Source of the DNA: Gammaproteobacteria bacterium
Lineage (GTDB): Bacteria; Pseudomonadota; Gammaproteobacteria; SZUA-229
Length of the DNA: 64,000 nucleotides
Direction of reading: 5' to 3'
NCBI GenBank assembly: GCA_029881795.1
Contig: JAOULX010000002.1
Coordinates: forward strand, 62,001-126,000
Shown here piece by piece: positions 26,300 through 34,065 of the stretch. The position numbers were made by a program, and so were the translations under genes. The number at the start of each line of letters is the position of its first letter. The stretch's first letter is position 1. The notes under the pieces were generated by a model. The model was given only the letters and a program-made list of their open reading frames with translations, was not told the DNA's origin and made no database searches.

Positions 26300-28585
26300 A
26301 TGACGACCGATATACTCAGTACTCTGAGGAATATTATTCAAGATGTGAACGACGCCTCCGGTCTGGAACAGGCGCTCAATATAACGGTTAAGCGTATAAA
26401 GCAGGTTATGCAAGTCGATGCGGTGTCCGTTTATTTTCGTGATAACACATTGCAGCAATTGATTCTAATGGCTACCGATGGATTAAATCAAAATGCCATC
26501 GGCAAAATACGCTTCAATCTCGATCAGGGCTTGATCGGTCTGGTATTAAAACAGGCAGAGCCGATTAATATCGAAGACGCACATGAGCACCCTGACTATC
26601 ATTTTGTGACAGAAACAGACGAGATATCTTTTCATGGCTTTTTAGGGGTTCCCATTATCCAGCACCGACAGGTACTGGGCATACTGGTTGTGCGCCAGAC
26701 CAGACGACGACGTTTTTCTGCAAACGATGAAACCTATCTGGTGACGCTGGCAGCTCAGCTTGCTGGCGCTATTTCTCACGCGAAAAAAATGGGTGAATTA
26801 ACCAGCTTGCTGAAAAACATTGATGGTCAGTCATTCCATCTTAGTGGGATTTCTGGTTCGTCCGGTGTTGCTATTGGTGAAGCGCATGTTGTTTATCCGC
26901 CGGCAAGTCTGAGTGCTGTACCGGATAAGCAGATAGCGCCAGCAGAGGTCGATGAACAGATTCGAGAATTTACAAATGCACTGTCAAGTGTGGAAAAAGA
27001 GTTCAAAGATTTATCTCAGCGTATGGCGGGTGTGTTATCTAAAGAAGATATCGCTCTGTTTGATGTGTTTGCGCTGATGCTGCGAAGCGATACATTAACA
27101 GAAGCCGTTATCGCTCGTATTAAAGCAGGGCAGTGGGCTCAGGGTGCGTTGCGTGAAACCATTACCGAGCATGTTAAAAAATTCACTGATATGGAAGATG
27201 CCTATTTTCGCGAACGTGCAGTAGATATTAAAGATCTTGGTTTGCGCATTCTTATGCACCTGCAGAAATCACAGCGAGAGATAAAGCAAGTCAAGGGGCC
27301 GGTTATAATGGTGGCCGAAGAAATAACAGTCTCGCATTTTGCTGAAGTTCCGCTGGAATATTTGATGGCTGTGATATCGAGCAAAGGCTCGGCTTCATCA
27401 CACGTGTCTATATTGGCTAATGCGTTAGGTCTGCCGTCAGTTGTCGGGGTTGATGATCTTCCTGTCAGCCGGATACAGGGTCAGCAGCTTATTGTAGACG
27501 GTTATCAGGGGCAGGTTTATGTGAAACCTTCTGCAGCCTTGCTGGAAGAATTTTATCGCTTAATGGATGCCGATAAAATACATAATAGCGAACTCAGTGA
27601 GCTGGTTGATAAACCGTCTGAAACCCTGGATGGTGTACATATTGCGCTGCATGTGAATACCGGGCTGCTTGAGGATATTTCGCCGTCGTTGAAAAGTGGC
27701 GCTGAAGGTGTCGGGCTTTACCGCACTGAAATTCCATTTCTTATTCGTGATGGTTTTCCGGGAGAAGATGAGCAGGCGAAGACCTATCGACAAATCTTGA
27801 AAAGTTTTTCACCGCGGCCAGTTACCTTTCGCACACTGGATATAGGCGGAGATAAAGCGCTGCCTTATTTTCCGATAGAGGAGGAAAACCCGTTTCTAGG
27901 ATGGCGCGGTATCCGTATTATGCTCGATCATCCGGAATTATTCCTGACTCAGATACGGGCCATATTAAAGTCCAATGTGTATCAAAATAACCTGCGGTTA
28001 ATGCTGCCCATGGTGAGCGATGTCGCTGAAGTGGATGAAGCTGTAGCACTTATTCGCCGCGCACATCAGGAATTAAACGATGAAGGTCTGTCACTACCAT
28101 TTCCTGTTTTGGGTTTAATGATCGAGGTGCCTTCTGCGGTCTATCAAATGCGGGCACTGGCTAAACGGGTTGATTTCTTTTCAATTGGTAGTAATGACTT
28201 AACACAGTATTTACTGGCTGTGGACAGAAATAATAAACAGGTGGCGGCGCTTTATAACAGTATGCATCCGGCGGTATTGCATGCTATCAGAGAGGTCGTT
28301 AACTCGGCGCATCTATACAATAAACCGGTCAGTGTGTGTGGTGAAATGGCCGGTGATCCTGCCTCTGCACTGGCACTTGTTGGCATGGGTGTTGACAGCC
28401 TGAGCATGAGTGCAGGCAGCGTATTAAAGGTCAAGATGGCTATCCGTTTATTTACAAAAGCGGATACTGAAGCACTGTTAAAAGAGGCATTGGCAATGGA
28501 AAATGTAGCGGATATTCGTCTCTTGTTTGACCGGGCGCTCGAGCAGGTCGGTGCGAGCAGCCTGATAAAAAAGAAAAGCCAGTAA
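26300..28585 (+). CDS. ptsP: PTS phosphoenolpyruvate-protein phosphotransferase EI-Ntr
   Basis: A 761-aa protein: N-terminal GAF domain (about 20-160), then the EI phosphotransfer region with the active histidine in SSKGSASSHVSILANALGLP and a C-terminal PEP-binding barrel (PVTFRTLDIGGDKALPYF ... SIGSNDLTQYLLAVDR). The nitrogen-PTS EI that feeds HPr-like carrier and PtsN (encoded at 2031-2477). The GAF domain in relatives senses glutamine. It is usually preceded by rppH/nudH in gammaproteobacteria; here 215 bases without a supported gene precede it. Confidence 0.95.
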   Translation: MTTDILSTLRNIIQDVNDASGLEQALNITVKRIKQVMQVDAVSVYFRDNTLQQLILMATDGLNQNAIGKIRFNLDQGLIGLVLKQAEPINIEDAHEHPDYHFVTETDEISFHGFLGVPIIQHRQVLGILVVRQTRRRRFSANDETYLVTLAAQLAGAISHAKKMGELTSLLKNIDGQSFHLSGISGSSGVAIGEAHVVYPPASLSAVPDKQIAPAEVDEQIREFTNALSSVEKEFKDLSQRMAGVLSKEDIALFDVFALMLRSDTLTEAVIARIKAGQWAQGALRETITEHVKKFTDMEDAYFRERAVDIKDLGLRILMHLQKSQREIKQVKGPVIMVAEEITVSHFAEVPLEYLMAVISSKGSASSHVSILANALGLPSVVGVDDLPVSRIQGQQLIVDGYQGQVYVKPSAALLEEFYRLMDADKIHNSELSELVDKPSETLDGVHIALHVNTGLLEDISPSLKSGAEGVGLYRTEIPFLIRDGFPGEDEQAKTYRQILKSFSPRPVTFRTLDIGGDKALPYFPIEEENPFLGWRGIRIMLDHPELFLTQIRAILKSNVYQNNLRLMLPMVSDVAEVDEAVALIRRAHQELNDEGLSLPFPVLGLMIEVPSAVYQMRALAKRVDFFSIGSNDLTQYLLAVDRNNKQVAALYNSMHPAVLHAIREVVNSAHLYNKPVSVCGEMAGDPASALALVGMGVDSLSMSAGSVLKVKMAIRLFTKADTEALLKEALAMENVADIRLLFDRALEQVGASSLIKKKSQ

Positions 28586-28603
28586 AACACAGTCGTTTGT
28601 TAT

Positions 28604-28628
28604 GCCTGCAGAGCAGGCTTGTTTTTTT
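28604..28628 (+). terminator. Intrinsic terminator after ptsP
   Basis: GCCTGC-AGA-GCAGGC hairpin (6-bp stem, 3-base loop, 28604-28618) followed by a T-rich run TTGTTTTTTT. It lies 18 bases past the ptsP stop and 24 bases before the convergent cnoX stop. Confidence 0.85.
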
Positions 28629-28651
28629 AACAAAAGCGCAGCGGCTGTGGC

Positions 28652-29524
28652 TTAATTTGCGGCACTTCCGAGTTTGCGGCGTGCTTGCTGTGAAAGCGCC
28701 GGTTCATTGCTTGCCAGCATGTTACTCAGGTTGATAATCATTTCTTTGACGGCGCCGTTCTTGCTTTCAGGGTCCTGATCAAACAGGGTAAATAAGGTGT
28801 CCAGTGCCTCTGCATATTCGTGCGCTGCGACAAGACAAATTGCCAGATTAAATCCGCTATCGGTATCTTCCGGGTGTTCGATAAAACGGGCTTGTAACTG
28901 ATCTTTGCCGTCGGTTTTTGCGGCCAGGTCTTTAAAAGTCAGTTGTCCGAGCAGCGCCTTACCCATTTCGCTTGTGCGTTCGTTTTCGGGCAAACGGTTA
29001 AACAGGCTTTTGGCCTGCTCGATTTCGTTGATGTCTAGGAATATCTGCACCATGTCCATTGCAACGCGGGTATTACTAGGGTCCTGCTGAACGGCTTGTG
29101 TTAAAAGCGTAATGGCTTCAATGGTTTCGCCGGCCATATGTTTTTGGCGGGCAAGTTCTCTGCTTTCGTCTGACTGTCTGTAAATACCATAAACTTTAAG
29201 AAGGTCTTTTAGTTCGTCTTGTTTTAATAATCCTTCTTCAGTGCGAACTACTTCGCCATCTTTAAATACTTTTATTGTTGGTACATTTTCGACAGTGTAT
29301 TCTTTTTGTAATTCCGGCTGTTCATCGATATCAACTTTGGCAAAAATAAACTGGCCGGCAAATTCTTTAGCCAGTTCTGCCAGTGTGTCCGCCATCTGTA
29401 TGCAGGGACCTGACCAGACGCCCATAAATTCTACAATAACGGGTAGTTTGTGGGAGTTAAGGACAACAGATGTATTGAAGTTATTTTTTGATACTTCGAA
29501 AATCAATGCTTCTTGGTCAGACAC
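28652..29524 (-). CDS. cnoX: CnoX/YbbN-type thioredoxin with TPR domain
   Basis: A 290-aa protein: thioredoxin domain (about 1-110), then tetratricopeptide-like helices. The active site reads WSGPC, so the first cysteine of CxxC is serine and ordinary dithiol reduction is impossible; E. coli CnoX (YbbN) likewise has SxxC and works as a chlorine-activated holdase chaperone. Start is GTG, supported by a perfect AGGAGG site. Stands between ptsP (convergent) and cbbR. Confidence 0.88.
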   Translation of the reverse strand: MSDQEALIFEVSKNNFNTSVVLNSHKLPVIVEFMGVWSGPCIQMADTLAELAKEFAGQFIFAKVDIDEQPELQKEYTVENVPTIKVFKDGEVVRTEEGLLKQDELKDLLKVYGIYRQSDESRELARQKHMAGETIEAITLLTQAVQQDPSNTRVAMDMVQIFLDINEIEQAKSLFNRLPENERTSEMGKALLGQLTFKDLAAKTDGKDQLQARFIEHPEDTDSGFNLAICLVAAHEYAEALDTLFTLFDQDPESKNGAVKEMIINLSNMLASNEPALSQQARRKLGSAAN

Positions 29525-29613
29525 GAAAACAGCCTCCTGAAAGTGAGTTGGTGATTATAGCGCAACAGAGAAATATGTTTGCCGATTAAATGTGCCTGCT
29601 AAATAGGTTAAAT

Positions 29614-30528
29614 CTAGAGTTCGTACTCTCTGCCGAGAATGTTGTGGCTTTCCTGTAGAATGAAATCAAGAAATGTTTGTGCCACCAGTGAGAGTTTGCG
29701 GCCTTTTAAATGCACGGTATACCACCTTCGCTTCAGTGGAAAACCTTGTATATCGAGCACTGTGAGTTTGTTGACTTCCAGTTCCAGCTGTACGCTATGG
29801 AGTGATAAGGCGGATATCCCTAGCCCGGCCATTACTGCCTGTTTAAGGGCTTCGCTGCTACCGAGTTCCATATAGGGCTCGATATGCATGCCATGCTCTT
29901 CGAGTAATTTATCGAACACAAAGCGGGTACCTGAACCAATTTCTCGGTTTAAAAAGCGCTGATTTTGTAATTCTTCTATTTTGATATTTTTTTTGTTAGC
30001 CAGTGGGTGATTGGCAGGAGCAACAACTCCTATGATGTTATTTAGAAATGGGTAGGCTTCTAAGTGGTCGTCTTCCGGAACCTGGCCCATGATGACAAAG
30101 TCATCATCGTTATTCATCAGGCGGTCAAGCAGTCGTGCTCGGTTGGTAAATTTCAGTTTAGGCTCGACTTCTGGGTATTGCTGTAAAAATGCCCCCAGTA
30201 GATTGGGTAAAAAATATTTGGCGGTGGTCACGACGGAAACCTGCAGATTGCCTTTGACCGTACCTTTTAATACCTCGATTTCTATTTTTAGATCTTCAAC
30301 CCGGTTAAGGATATCCAGGCTGGCGGCGTACATTTCCTTGCCGGCAGCAGTGGAGAATGTTTTTTTGCCAACCTGCTCAAACAGGGGTAGTCCTGTTTGC
30401 TCTTCAAGTCGTTTAATCTGAATAGAAACAGCAGGTTGCGTCAGGCACAGCTCTTTGGCGGCGCGCGTGTAACTGCCCAGACGAGAGACTGCTTCAAATA
30501 GTTTAAGTTGTTGTAATGTAAGGTGCAT
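29614..30528 (-). CDS. cbbR: LysR-type regulator of the Calvin cycle, CbbR
   Basis: A 304-aa LysR protein: winged helix-turn-helix (MHLTLQQLKLFEAVSRLGSYTRAAKELCLTQPAVSIQIKRL, 1-45 or so), a linker helix and an effector domain. It is divergent from cbbL across 194 bases, the standard CbbR arrangement. CbbR proteins bind the intervening DNA at T-N11-A-type dyads and respond to metabolites such as RuBP, PEP or NADPH. A matching dyad is at 30567-30591. Confidence 0.92.
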   Translation of the reverse strand: MHLTLQQLKLFEAVSRLGSYTRAAKELCLTQPAVSIQIKRLEEQTGLPLFEQVGKKTFSTAAGKEMYAASLDILNRVEDLKIEIEVLKGTVKGNLQVSVVTTAKYFLPNLLGAFLQQYPEVEPKLKFTNRARLLDRLMNNDDDFVIMGQVPEDDHLEAYPFLNNIIGVVAPANHPLANKKNIKIEELQNQRFLNREIGSGTRFVFDKLLEEHGMHIEPYMELGSSEALKQAVMAGLGISALSLHSVQLELEVNKLTVLDIQGFPLKRRWYTVHLKGRKLSLVAQTFLDFILQESHNILGREYEL

Positions 30529-30566
30529 TGATGATCCATAAACATATGTAAATGTAATTTATAACA

Positions 30567-30591
30567 AAAACTAATTTTTATAAATAGTTTT
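30567..30591. promoter_or_regulatory. Candidate CbbR binding dyad
   Basis: Inverted repeat AAAACTA (30567-30573) / TAGTTTT (30585-30591) with an 11-base spacer; extending inward gives 9 matches of 11. It is AT-rich, 39 bases from the cbbR start and 132 from cbbL, the size and position expected of a LysR recognition site. A separate perfect palindrome ACATATGT lies at 30542-30549. Confidence 0.5.
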
Positions 30592-30669
30592 TAGCATATA
30601 TATTCCCCTCAGCCTTATTTACGACGTCGCATGATGTTTGATGTAGGTAAGAATTCTAACTCTGAAAAG

Positions 30670-30688
30670 CTGAACACAGACTGTTCAG
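30670..30688 (+). promoter_or_regulatory. Hairpin or operator in the cbbL leader
   Basis: CTGAACA (30670-30676) / TGTTCAG (30682-30688), a perfect 7-base inverted repeat with a 5-base loop, 34 bases upstream of the cbbL start codon. It may stabilise the 5' end of the abundant cbbL mRNA or be a protein site; it sits in front of the GAGGA ribosome site. No convincing -10/-35 pair could be placed. Confidence 0.4.
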
Positions 30689-30722
30689 AGTTTAACAATA
30701 AGTAACTGCTGAGGAAAACAAC

Positions 30723-32141
30723 ATGGCTAAGACTTACAGCGCGGGTGTTAAAGAATACCGCGAAACGTACTGGATGCCTGAATACACTCCAAAAGAGACT
30801 GATATTCTGGCATGTTTTAAAATCACTCCACAAGAAGGCGTTCCTCGTGAAGAAGTAGCAGCTGCTGTTGCTGCAGAATCTTCAACAGGTACCTGGACTA
30901 CAGTATGGACTGACCTGTTAACTGATCTTGATTACTACAAAGGTCGTGCATACGCAATCGAAGATGTACCAGGTGATGACACTTGTTACTATGCGTTTGT
31001 TGCATACCCAATCGACTTATTTGAAGAAGGTTCAGTTGTAAACATCCTGACTTCTTTAGTGGGTAACGTATTCGGCTTTAAAGCACTGCGTGCACTTCGT
31101 TTAGAAGATATCCGTTTCCCGGTTGCTTATGTTATGACTTGTAATGGACCACCGCAAGGTATCCAGGTTGAGCGTGACTTATTGAACAAATACGGTCGTC
31201 CTATGTTGGGTTGTACTATCAAGCCTAAGCTTGGTCTTTCAGCTAAAAACTATGGTCGTGCATGTTACGAAGGTTTACGTGGCGGTCTTGACTTCACTAA
31301 AGATGACGAGAACGTTAACTCACAGCCATTCATGCGCTGGAGACATCGTTTTGATTTCGTAATGGAAGCTATCCATAAAGCAGAAGCGGAAACTGGTGAG
31401 CGTAAAGGTCACTACCTGAACGTTACTGCACCTACTTCTGACGAAATGATGAAACGTGCTGAGTACGCTAAAGAAATCGGCGCTCCTATCATCATGCATG
31501 ACTACTTAACTGGTGGTCTGTCAGCTAATACTCAGCTGGCTCAATGGTGTCAAGATAACGGTATGCTGTTACACATTCACCGTGCAATGCACGCTGTATT
31601 GGATCGTAACCCGCACCACGGTATCCACTTCCGCGTATTAACTAAAGTATTACGTCTGTCAGGTGGTGATCACCTTCACTCAGGTACTGTTGTTGGTAAA
31701 CTGGAAGGCGATCGTGACGCTACTCTGGGTTGGATCGACATCATGCGTGATTCATATATTAAAGAAGATCGTTCACGCGGTATCTTCTTCGACCAGGACT
31801 GGGGTTCAATGCCTGGTGTTATCCCGGTTGCTTCTGGTGGTATCCACGTATGGCACATGCCAGCATTAGTTAGCATCTTTGGTGATGACTCAGTACTGCA
31901 GTTCGGTGGTGGTACATTAGGTCACCCATGGGGCAACGCGGCTGGTGCTGCTGCTAACCGTGTTGCGGTTGAAGCTTGTGTTGAAGCACGTAACTCAGGT
32001 GTTGAGCTTGAGAAAGAAGGTAAGGACATCCTTACTAACGCTGCTAAGCATAGCCCAGAGCTTAAGATTGCAATGGAAACTTGGAAAGAGATCAAGTTCG
32101 AATTTGATACAGTTGACAAGATCGACGTTGCTCATAAGTAA
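30723..32141 (+). CDS. cbbL: RuBisCO large subunit, form IA
   Basis: A 472-aa form I large subunit. Active-site residues are intact: Lys167 (TIKPKLG), the carbamylated Lys193 in [11 protein letters not shown], His286 in HIHRAMH, and loop-6 Lys326 in [10 protein letters not shown]. Fixes CO2 onto ribulose-1,5-bisphosphate in the cytoplasm. With cbbQ and cbbO downstream and no carboxysome shell genes, this is the non-carboxysomal type often called IAq. A strong GAGGA ribosome site precedes the ATG, and codon use looks narrower than in neighbours (many GGT, CGT, AAC), as in highly expressed genes. Confidence 0.97.
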   Translation: MAKTYSAGVKEYRETYWMPEYTPKETDILACFKITPQEGVPREEVAAAVAAESSTGTWTTVWTDLLTDLDYYKGRAYAIEDVPGDDTCYYAFVAYPIDLFEEGSVVNILTSLVGNVFGFKALRALRLEDIRFPVAYVMTCNGPPQGIQVERDLLNKYGRPMLGCTIKPKLGLSAKNYGRACYEGLRGGLDFTKDDENVNSQPFMRWRHRFDFVMEAIHKAEAETGERKGHYLNVTAPTSDEMMKRAEYAKEIGAPIIMHDYLTGGLSANTQLAQWCQDNGMLLHIHRAMHAVLDRNPHHGIHFRVLTKVLRLSGGDHLHSGTVVGKLEGDRDATLGWIDIMRDSYIKEDRSRGIFFDQDWGSMPGVIPVASGGIHVWHMPALVSIFGDDSVLQFGGGTLGHPWGNAAGAAANRVAVEACVEARNSGVELEKEGKDILTNAAKHSPELKIAMETWKEIKFEFDTVDKIDVAHK

Positions 32142-32152
32142 AAGAGTTGTCT

Positions 32153-32210
32153 AGCGCGTTCTGGTAGCGCTGTTGAAAGGATCGGTGATTGTAAAATTAC
32201 CTCCTTTTAC
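32153..32210 (+). promoter_or_regulatory. Two hairpins in the cbbL-cbbS spacer
   Basis: In the 148-base spacer, AGCGC/GCGCT (arms 32153-32157 and 32167-32171) and GTAAAA/TTTTAC (32191-32196 and 32205-32210, extendable by GAT/ATC) can fold. Neither has a T-tract, so they are more likely mRNA processing or stability elements setting the L:S ratio than terminators. Confidence 0.35.
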
Positions 32211-32289
32211 ATCGTGGCCAGATCGCACTGTAAACACTTTTATAAGCAGTATTAAATTTAATAGTTAAAACTAATTTGGAGTAAATCAC

Positions 32290-32649
32290 ATGAGTGATGT
32301 ACAAGATTACAATTCAAGCTTGAGCGATGCAGCTCAGAGCCGTAAATATGAAACTTTTTCATACCTGCCACCACTGAGCAAAGAGTCTACTCGCGCTCAG
32401 ATCCAGTTTATCGTTGATAAAGGCTGGAACCCAGGTATTGAGCACACAGAGCCAGAAAATGCGATCAGCAACTACTGGTACATGTGGAAACTGCCTATGT
32501 TTGGTGAAACTGACGTAGATGCAATCCTGGCTGAAATTGAAAACTGTCATAAAGCACACCCAAAGAACCATGTTCGTTTATTGGGCTTTGACAACTTTGC
32601 ACAGTCTGCCGGTGCTGCAATGGTTATCTACCGTGGTGTTTCTGTTTAA
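32290..32649 (+). CDS. cbbS: RuBisCO small subunit, form IA
   Basis: A 119-aa small subunit with the conserved [29 protein letters not shown] opening, [13 protein letters not shown], and [13 protein letters not shown]. Eight copies cap the L8S8 holoenzyme. A hydrophilic extension ([21 protein letters not shown]) precedes the core; whether this matches the extension reported for some non-carboxysomal small subunits should be confirmed by alignment. GGAG ribosome site; followed by a strong terminator. Confidence 0.96.
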   Translation: MSDVQDYNSSLSDAAQSRKYETFSYLPPLSKESTRAQIQFIVDKGWNPGIEHTEPENAISNYWYMWKLPMFGETDVDAILAEIENCHKAHPKNHVRLLGFDNFAQSAGAAMVIYRGVSV

Positions 32650-32684
32650 TAACAGACATCAGGTGTTAGCCTAGCAAGATAAAG

Positions 32685-32723
32685 GTCTCTGGGCGGATTT
32701 AGTTACTGTCCAGAGACTTTTTT
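32685..32723 (+). terminator. Intrinsic terminator after cbbS
   Basis: GTCTCTGG (32685-32692) / CCAGAGAC (32710-32717), a perfect 8-base stem, followed by TTTTTT. It would keep the abundant cbbLS transcript apart from the 103-aa gene, cbbQ and cbbO. Confidence 0.88.
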
Positions 32724-32732
32724 GCCTATAAT
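32703..32732 (+). promoter_or_regulatory. Possible promoter for the 103-aa gene-cbbQ-cbbO unit
   Basis: A perfect -10 hexamer TATAAT (32727-32732) lies right behind the cbbS terminator, 33 bases before the next start codon. The best -35 at 18-base spacing is only TTACTG (3 of 6), so it may be weak or activator-dependent. Confidence 0.4.
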
Positions 32733-32765
32733 CCAAGCTTTATTTACTAATTCAAAGAGTTTTAT

Positions 32766-33077
32766 ATGGCGCGTCCCGATAAGTATGTTGGTCTGAACAA
32801 CGAAGTAAATGGTGGTATGACCACGATTGGTAAAATTATTCGAGATGCCAGGGTATTTGGATTAATTGGAGAGACAGAAACCTGTGAAGGCTGGAACTTC
32901 GCTGGTGTTGATGGCTTGCTGGATAAGGTAAACAAAGAGTGGGATAAATATGGTTGTCTGGTGAGTAATTTGCCACCAGAGCTGTTTGAGAAACACCAGA
33001 GTATTCATGGTCAGGCAATCGAAGATGCCAAAGCAGCTGGCTGGTGTGGCGAAGCAGAAACCGATGATGAAAAGTAG
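32766..33077 (+). CDS. Small protein of unknown function inside the cbb cluster
   Basis: A 103-aa soluble protein, no signal peptide or membrane segment. It starts MARPDKYVGLNNEVNGGMTT, is rich in Trp, Gly and acidic residues, and has three cysteines (in ETCEGWNFAG, KYGCLVS and GWCGEAE); the first and third are in similar 'E-x-C-x-G-W / G-W-C-G-E' contexts. I recognise no family. AAAGAG ribosome site. Lies between the cbbS terminator and cbbQ, same strand, with no terminator before cbbQ, so it is probably co-expressed with the CbbQO activase. A role in RuBisCO assembly or repair is a guess from position. Confidence 0.75.
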   Translation: MARPDKYVGLNNEVNGGMTTIGKIIRDARVFGLIGETETCEGWNFAGVDGLLDKVNKEWDKYGCLVSNLPPELFEKHQSIHGQAIEDAKAAGWCGEAETDDEK

Positions 33078-33160
33078 TATGGCTTAATAAAGATTGTTGA
33101 GCGGTACTTCAGTTAAAAAAATATTTTAAATCGAGTTAATCGAACAAGAGAGAGTAGGTC

Positions 33161-33982
33161 ATGTCCGTTACTGATAACGTTGTAGATGCTGAGCAGTATA
33201 AAATAAAAGACGAGCCTTATTACGAGCCAGTCGGTTCAGAAATTACTCTGTATGAATCTGCCTATGAAGTTCGTATGCCGATGATGATTAAAGGACCAAC
33301 AGGTTGCGGTAAATCGCGTTTTGTTGAGCACATGGCCTGGCGACTGGGCAAGCCTTTGATTACGGTTGCCTGTAATGAAGATATGACGGCTTCTGATCTT
33401 GTTGGTCGTTTCCTGCTGGACAAAGATGGCACCAAATGGCAAGACGGTCCTCTGACTACTGCAGCGCGTATGGGTGCGATCTGCTATCTTGATGAAATTG
33501 TTGAGGCTCGACAGGATACAACGGTTGTCATTCACCCGCTAACCGATCACCGTCGTCAGCTACCGCTAGATAAAAAAGGTGAGCTGATCGAAGCGCACCC
33601 TGATTTTCAGTTGGTTATTTCATACAATCCGGGTTACCAGAGTTTAATGAAAGACTTGAAGCAATCAACTAAGCAGCGTTTCGGTGCTATGGATTTTGAT
33701 TATCCGGTTGAAGCGACTGAAATCGAGATTGTTTCAAAAGAATCTGGTGTTGATAAAGCGACGGCAGAAAAATTAGTGCACATTGCACAGCGTGCCCGTA
33801 ACCTTAAAGGCCATGGTCTGGATGAGGGTATCTCGACACGTTTATTGGTTTACTCAGGACAGTTAATTGCTAAAGGCGTATCACCGTTGGATGCCTGCAC
33901 TATGACAATGGTTACACCATTAACTGATGATCCTGATATGCGCGATACGTTAAACGCAGCAGTTGAAACATTTTTTGGCTAA
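33161..33982 (+). CDS. cbbQ: RuBisCO activase AAA+ subunit CbbQ
   Basis: A 273-aa MoxR-type AAA+ protein. Walker A GPTGCGKS at residues 45-52, Walker B ICYLDE at 107-112, and the sensor/insert region VISYNPGYQSLMKDLKQSTKQRF. With CbbO it forms a ring-shaped motor that strips inhibitory sugar phosphates from form I RuBisCO. Good ribosome site (GAGAG). Separated from cbbO by 83 bases containing a hairpin. Confidence 0.95.
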   Translation: MSVTDNVVDAEQYKIKDEPYYEPVGSEITLYESAYEVRMPMMIKGPTGCGKSRFVEHMAWRLGKPLITVACNEDMTASDLVGRFLLDKDGTKWQDGPLTTAARMGAICYLDEIVEARQDTTVVIHPLTDHRRQLPLDKKGELIEAHPDFQLVISYNPGYQSLMKDLKQSTKQRFGAMDFDYPVEATEIEIVSKESGVDKATAEKLVHIAQRARNLKGHGLDEGISTRLLVYSGQLIAKGVSPLDACTMTMVTPLTDDPDMRDTLNAAVETFFG

Positions 33983-34000
33983 AGAAAGTTCGACCTGAAT

Positions 34001-34035
34001 GTGACGGAGATGAGCTGATGCCTGTTCTCCGTTGC
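34001..34035 (+). promoter_or_regulatory. Hairpin between cbbQ and cbbO
   Basis: ACGGAGA (34004-34010) / TCTCCGT (34026-34032) pair perfectly, extendable to 10 pairs with G-U (34001-34035). The sequence after it, TGCTTGTTGTT, is only moderately T-rich. It could be a partial terminator or mRNA cleavage/stability site keeping CbbO below CbbQ, which is needed in excess (a hexamer per adaptor). Confidence 0.45.
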
Positions 34036-34065
34036 TTGTTGTTCTGATAACGATAGAAATTTATT

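Noticed and set aside
32142-32289. Possible intrinsic terminator between cbbL and cbbS
   Set aside because: Hairpins there have no T-run; cbbS must be expressed with cbbL, so listed only as mRNA structure.
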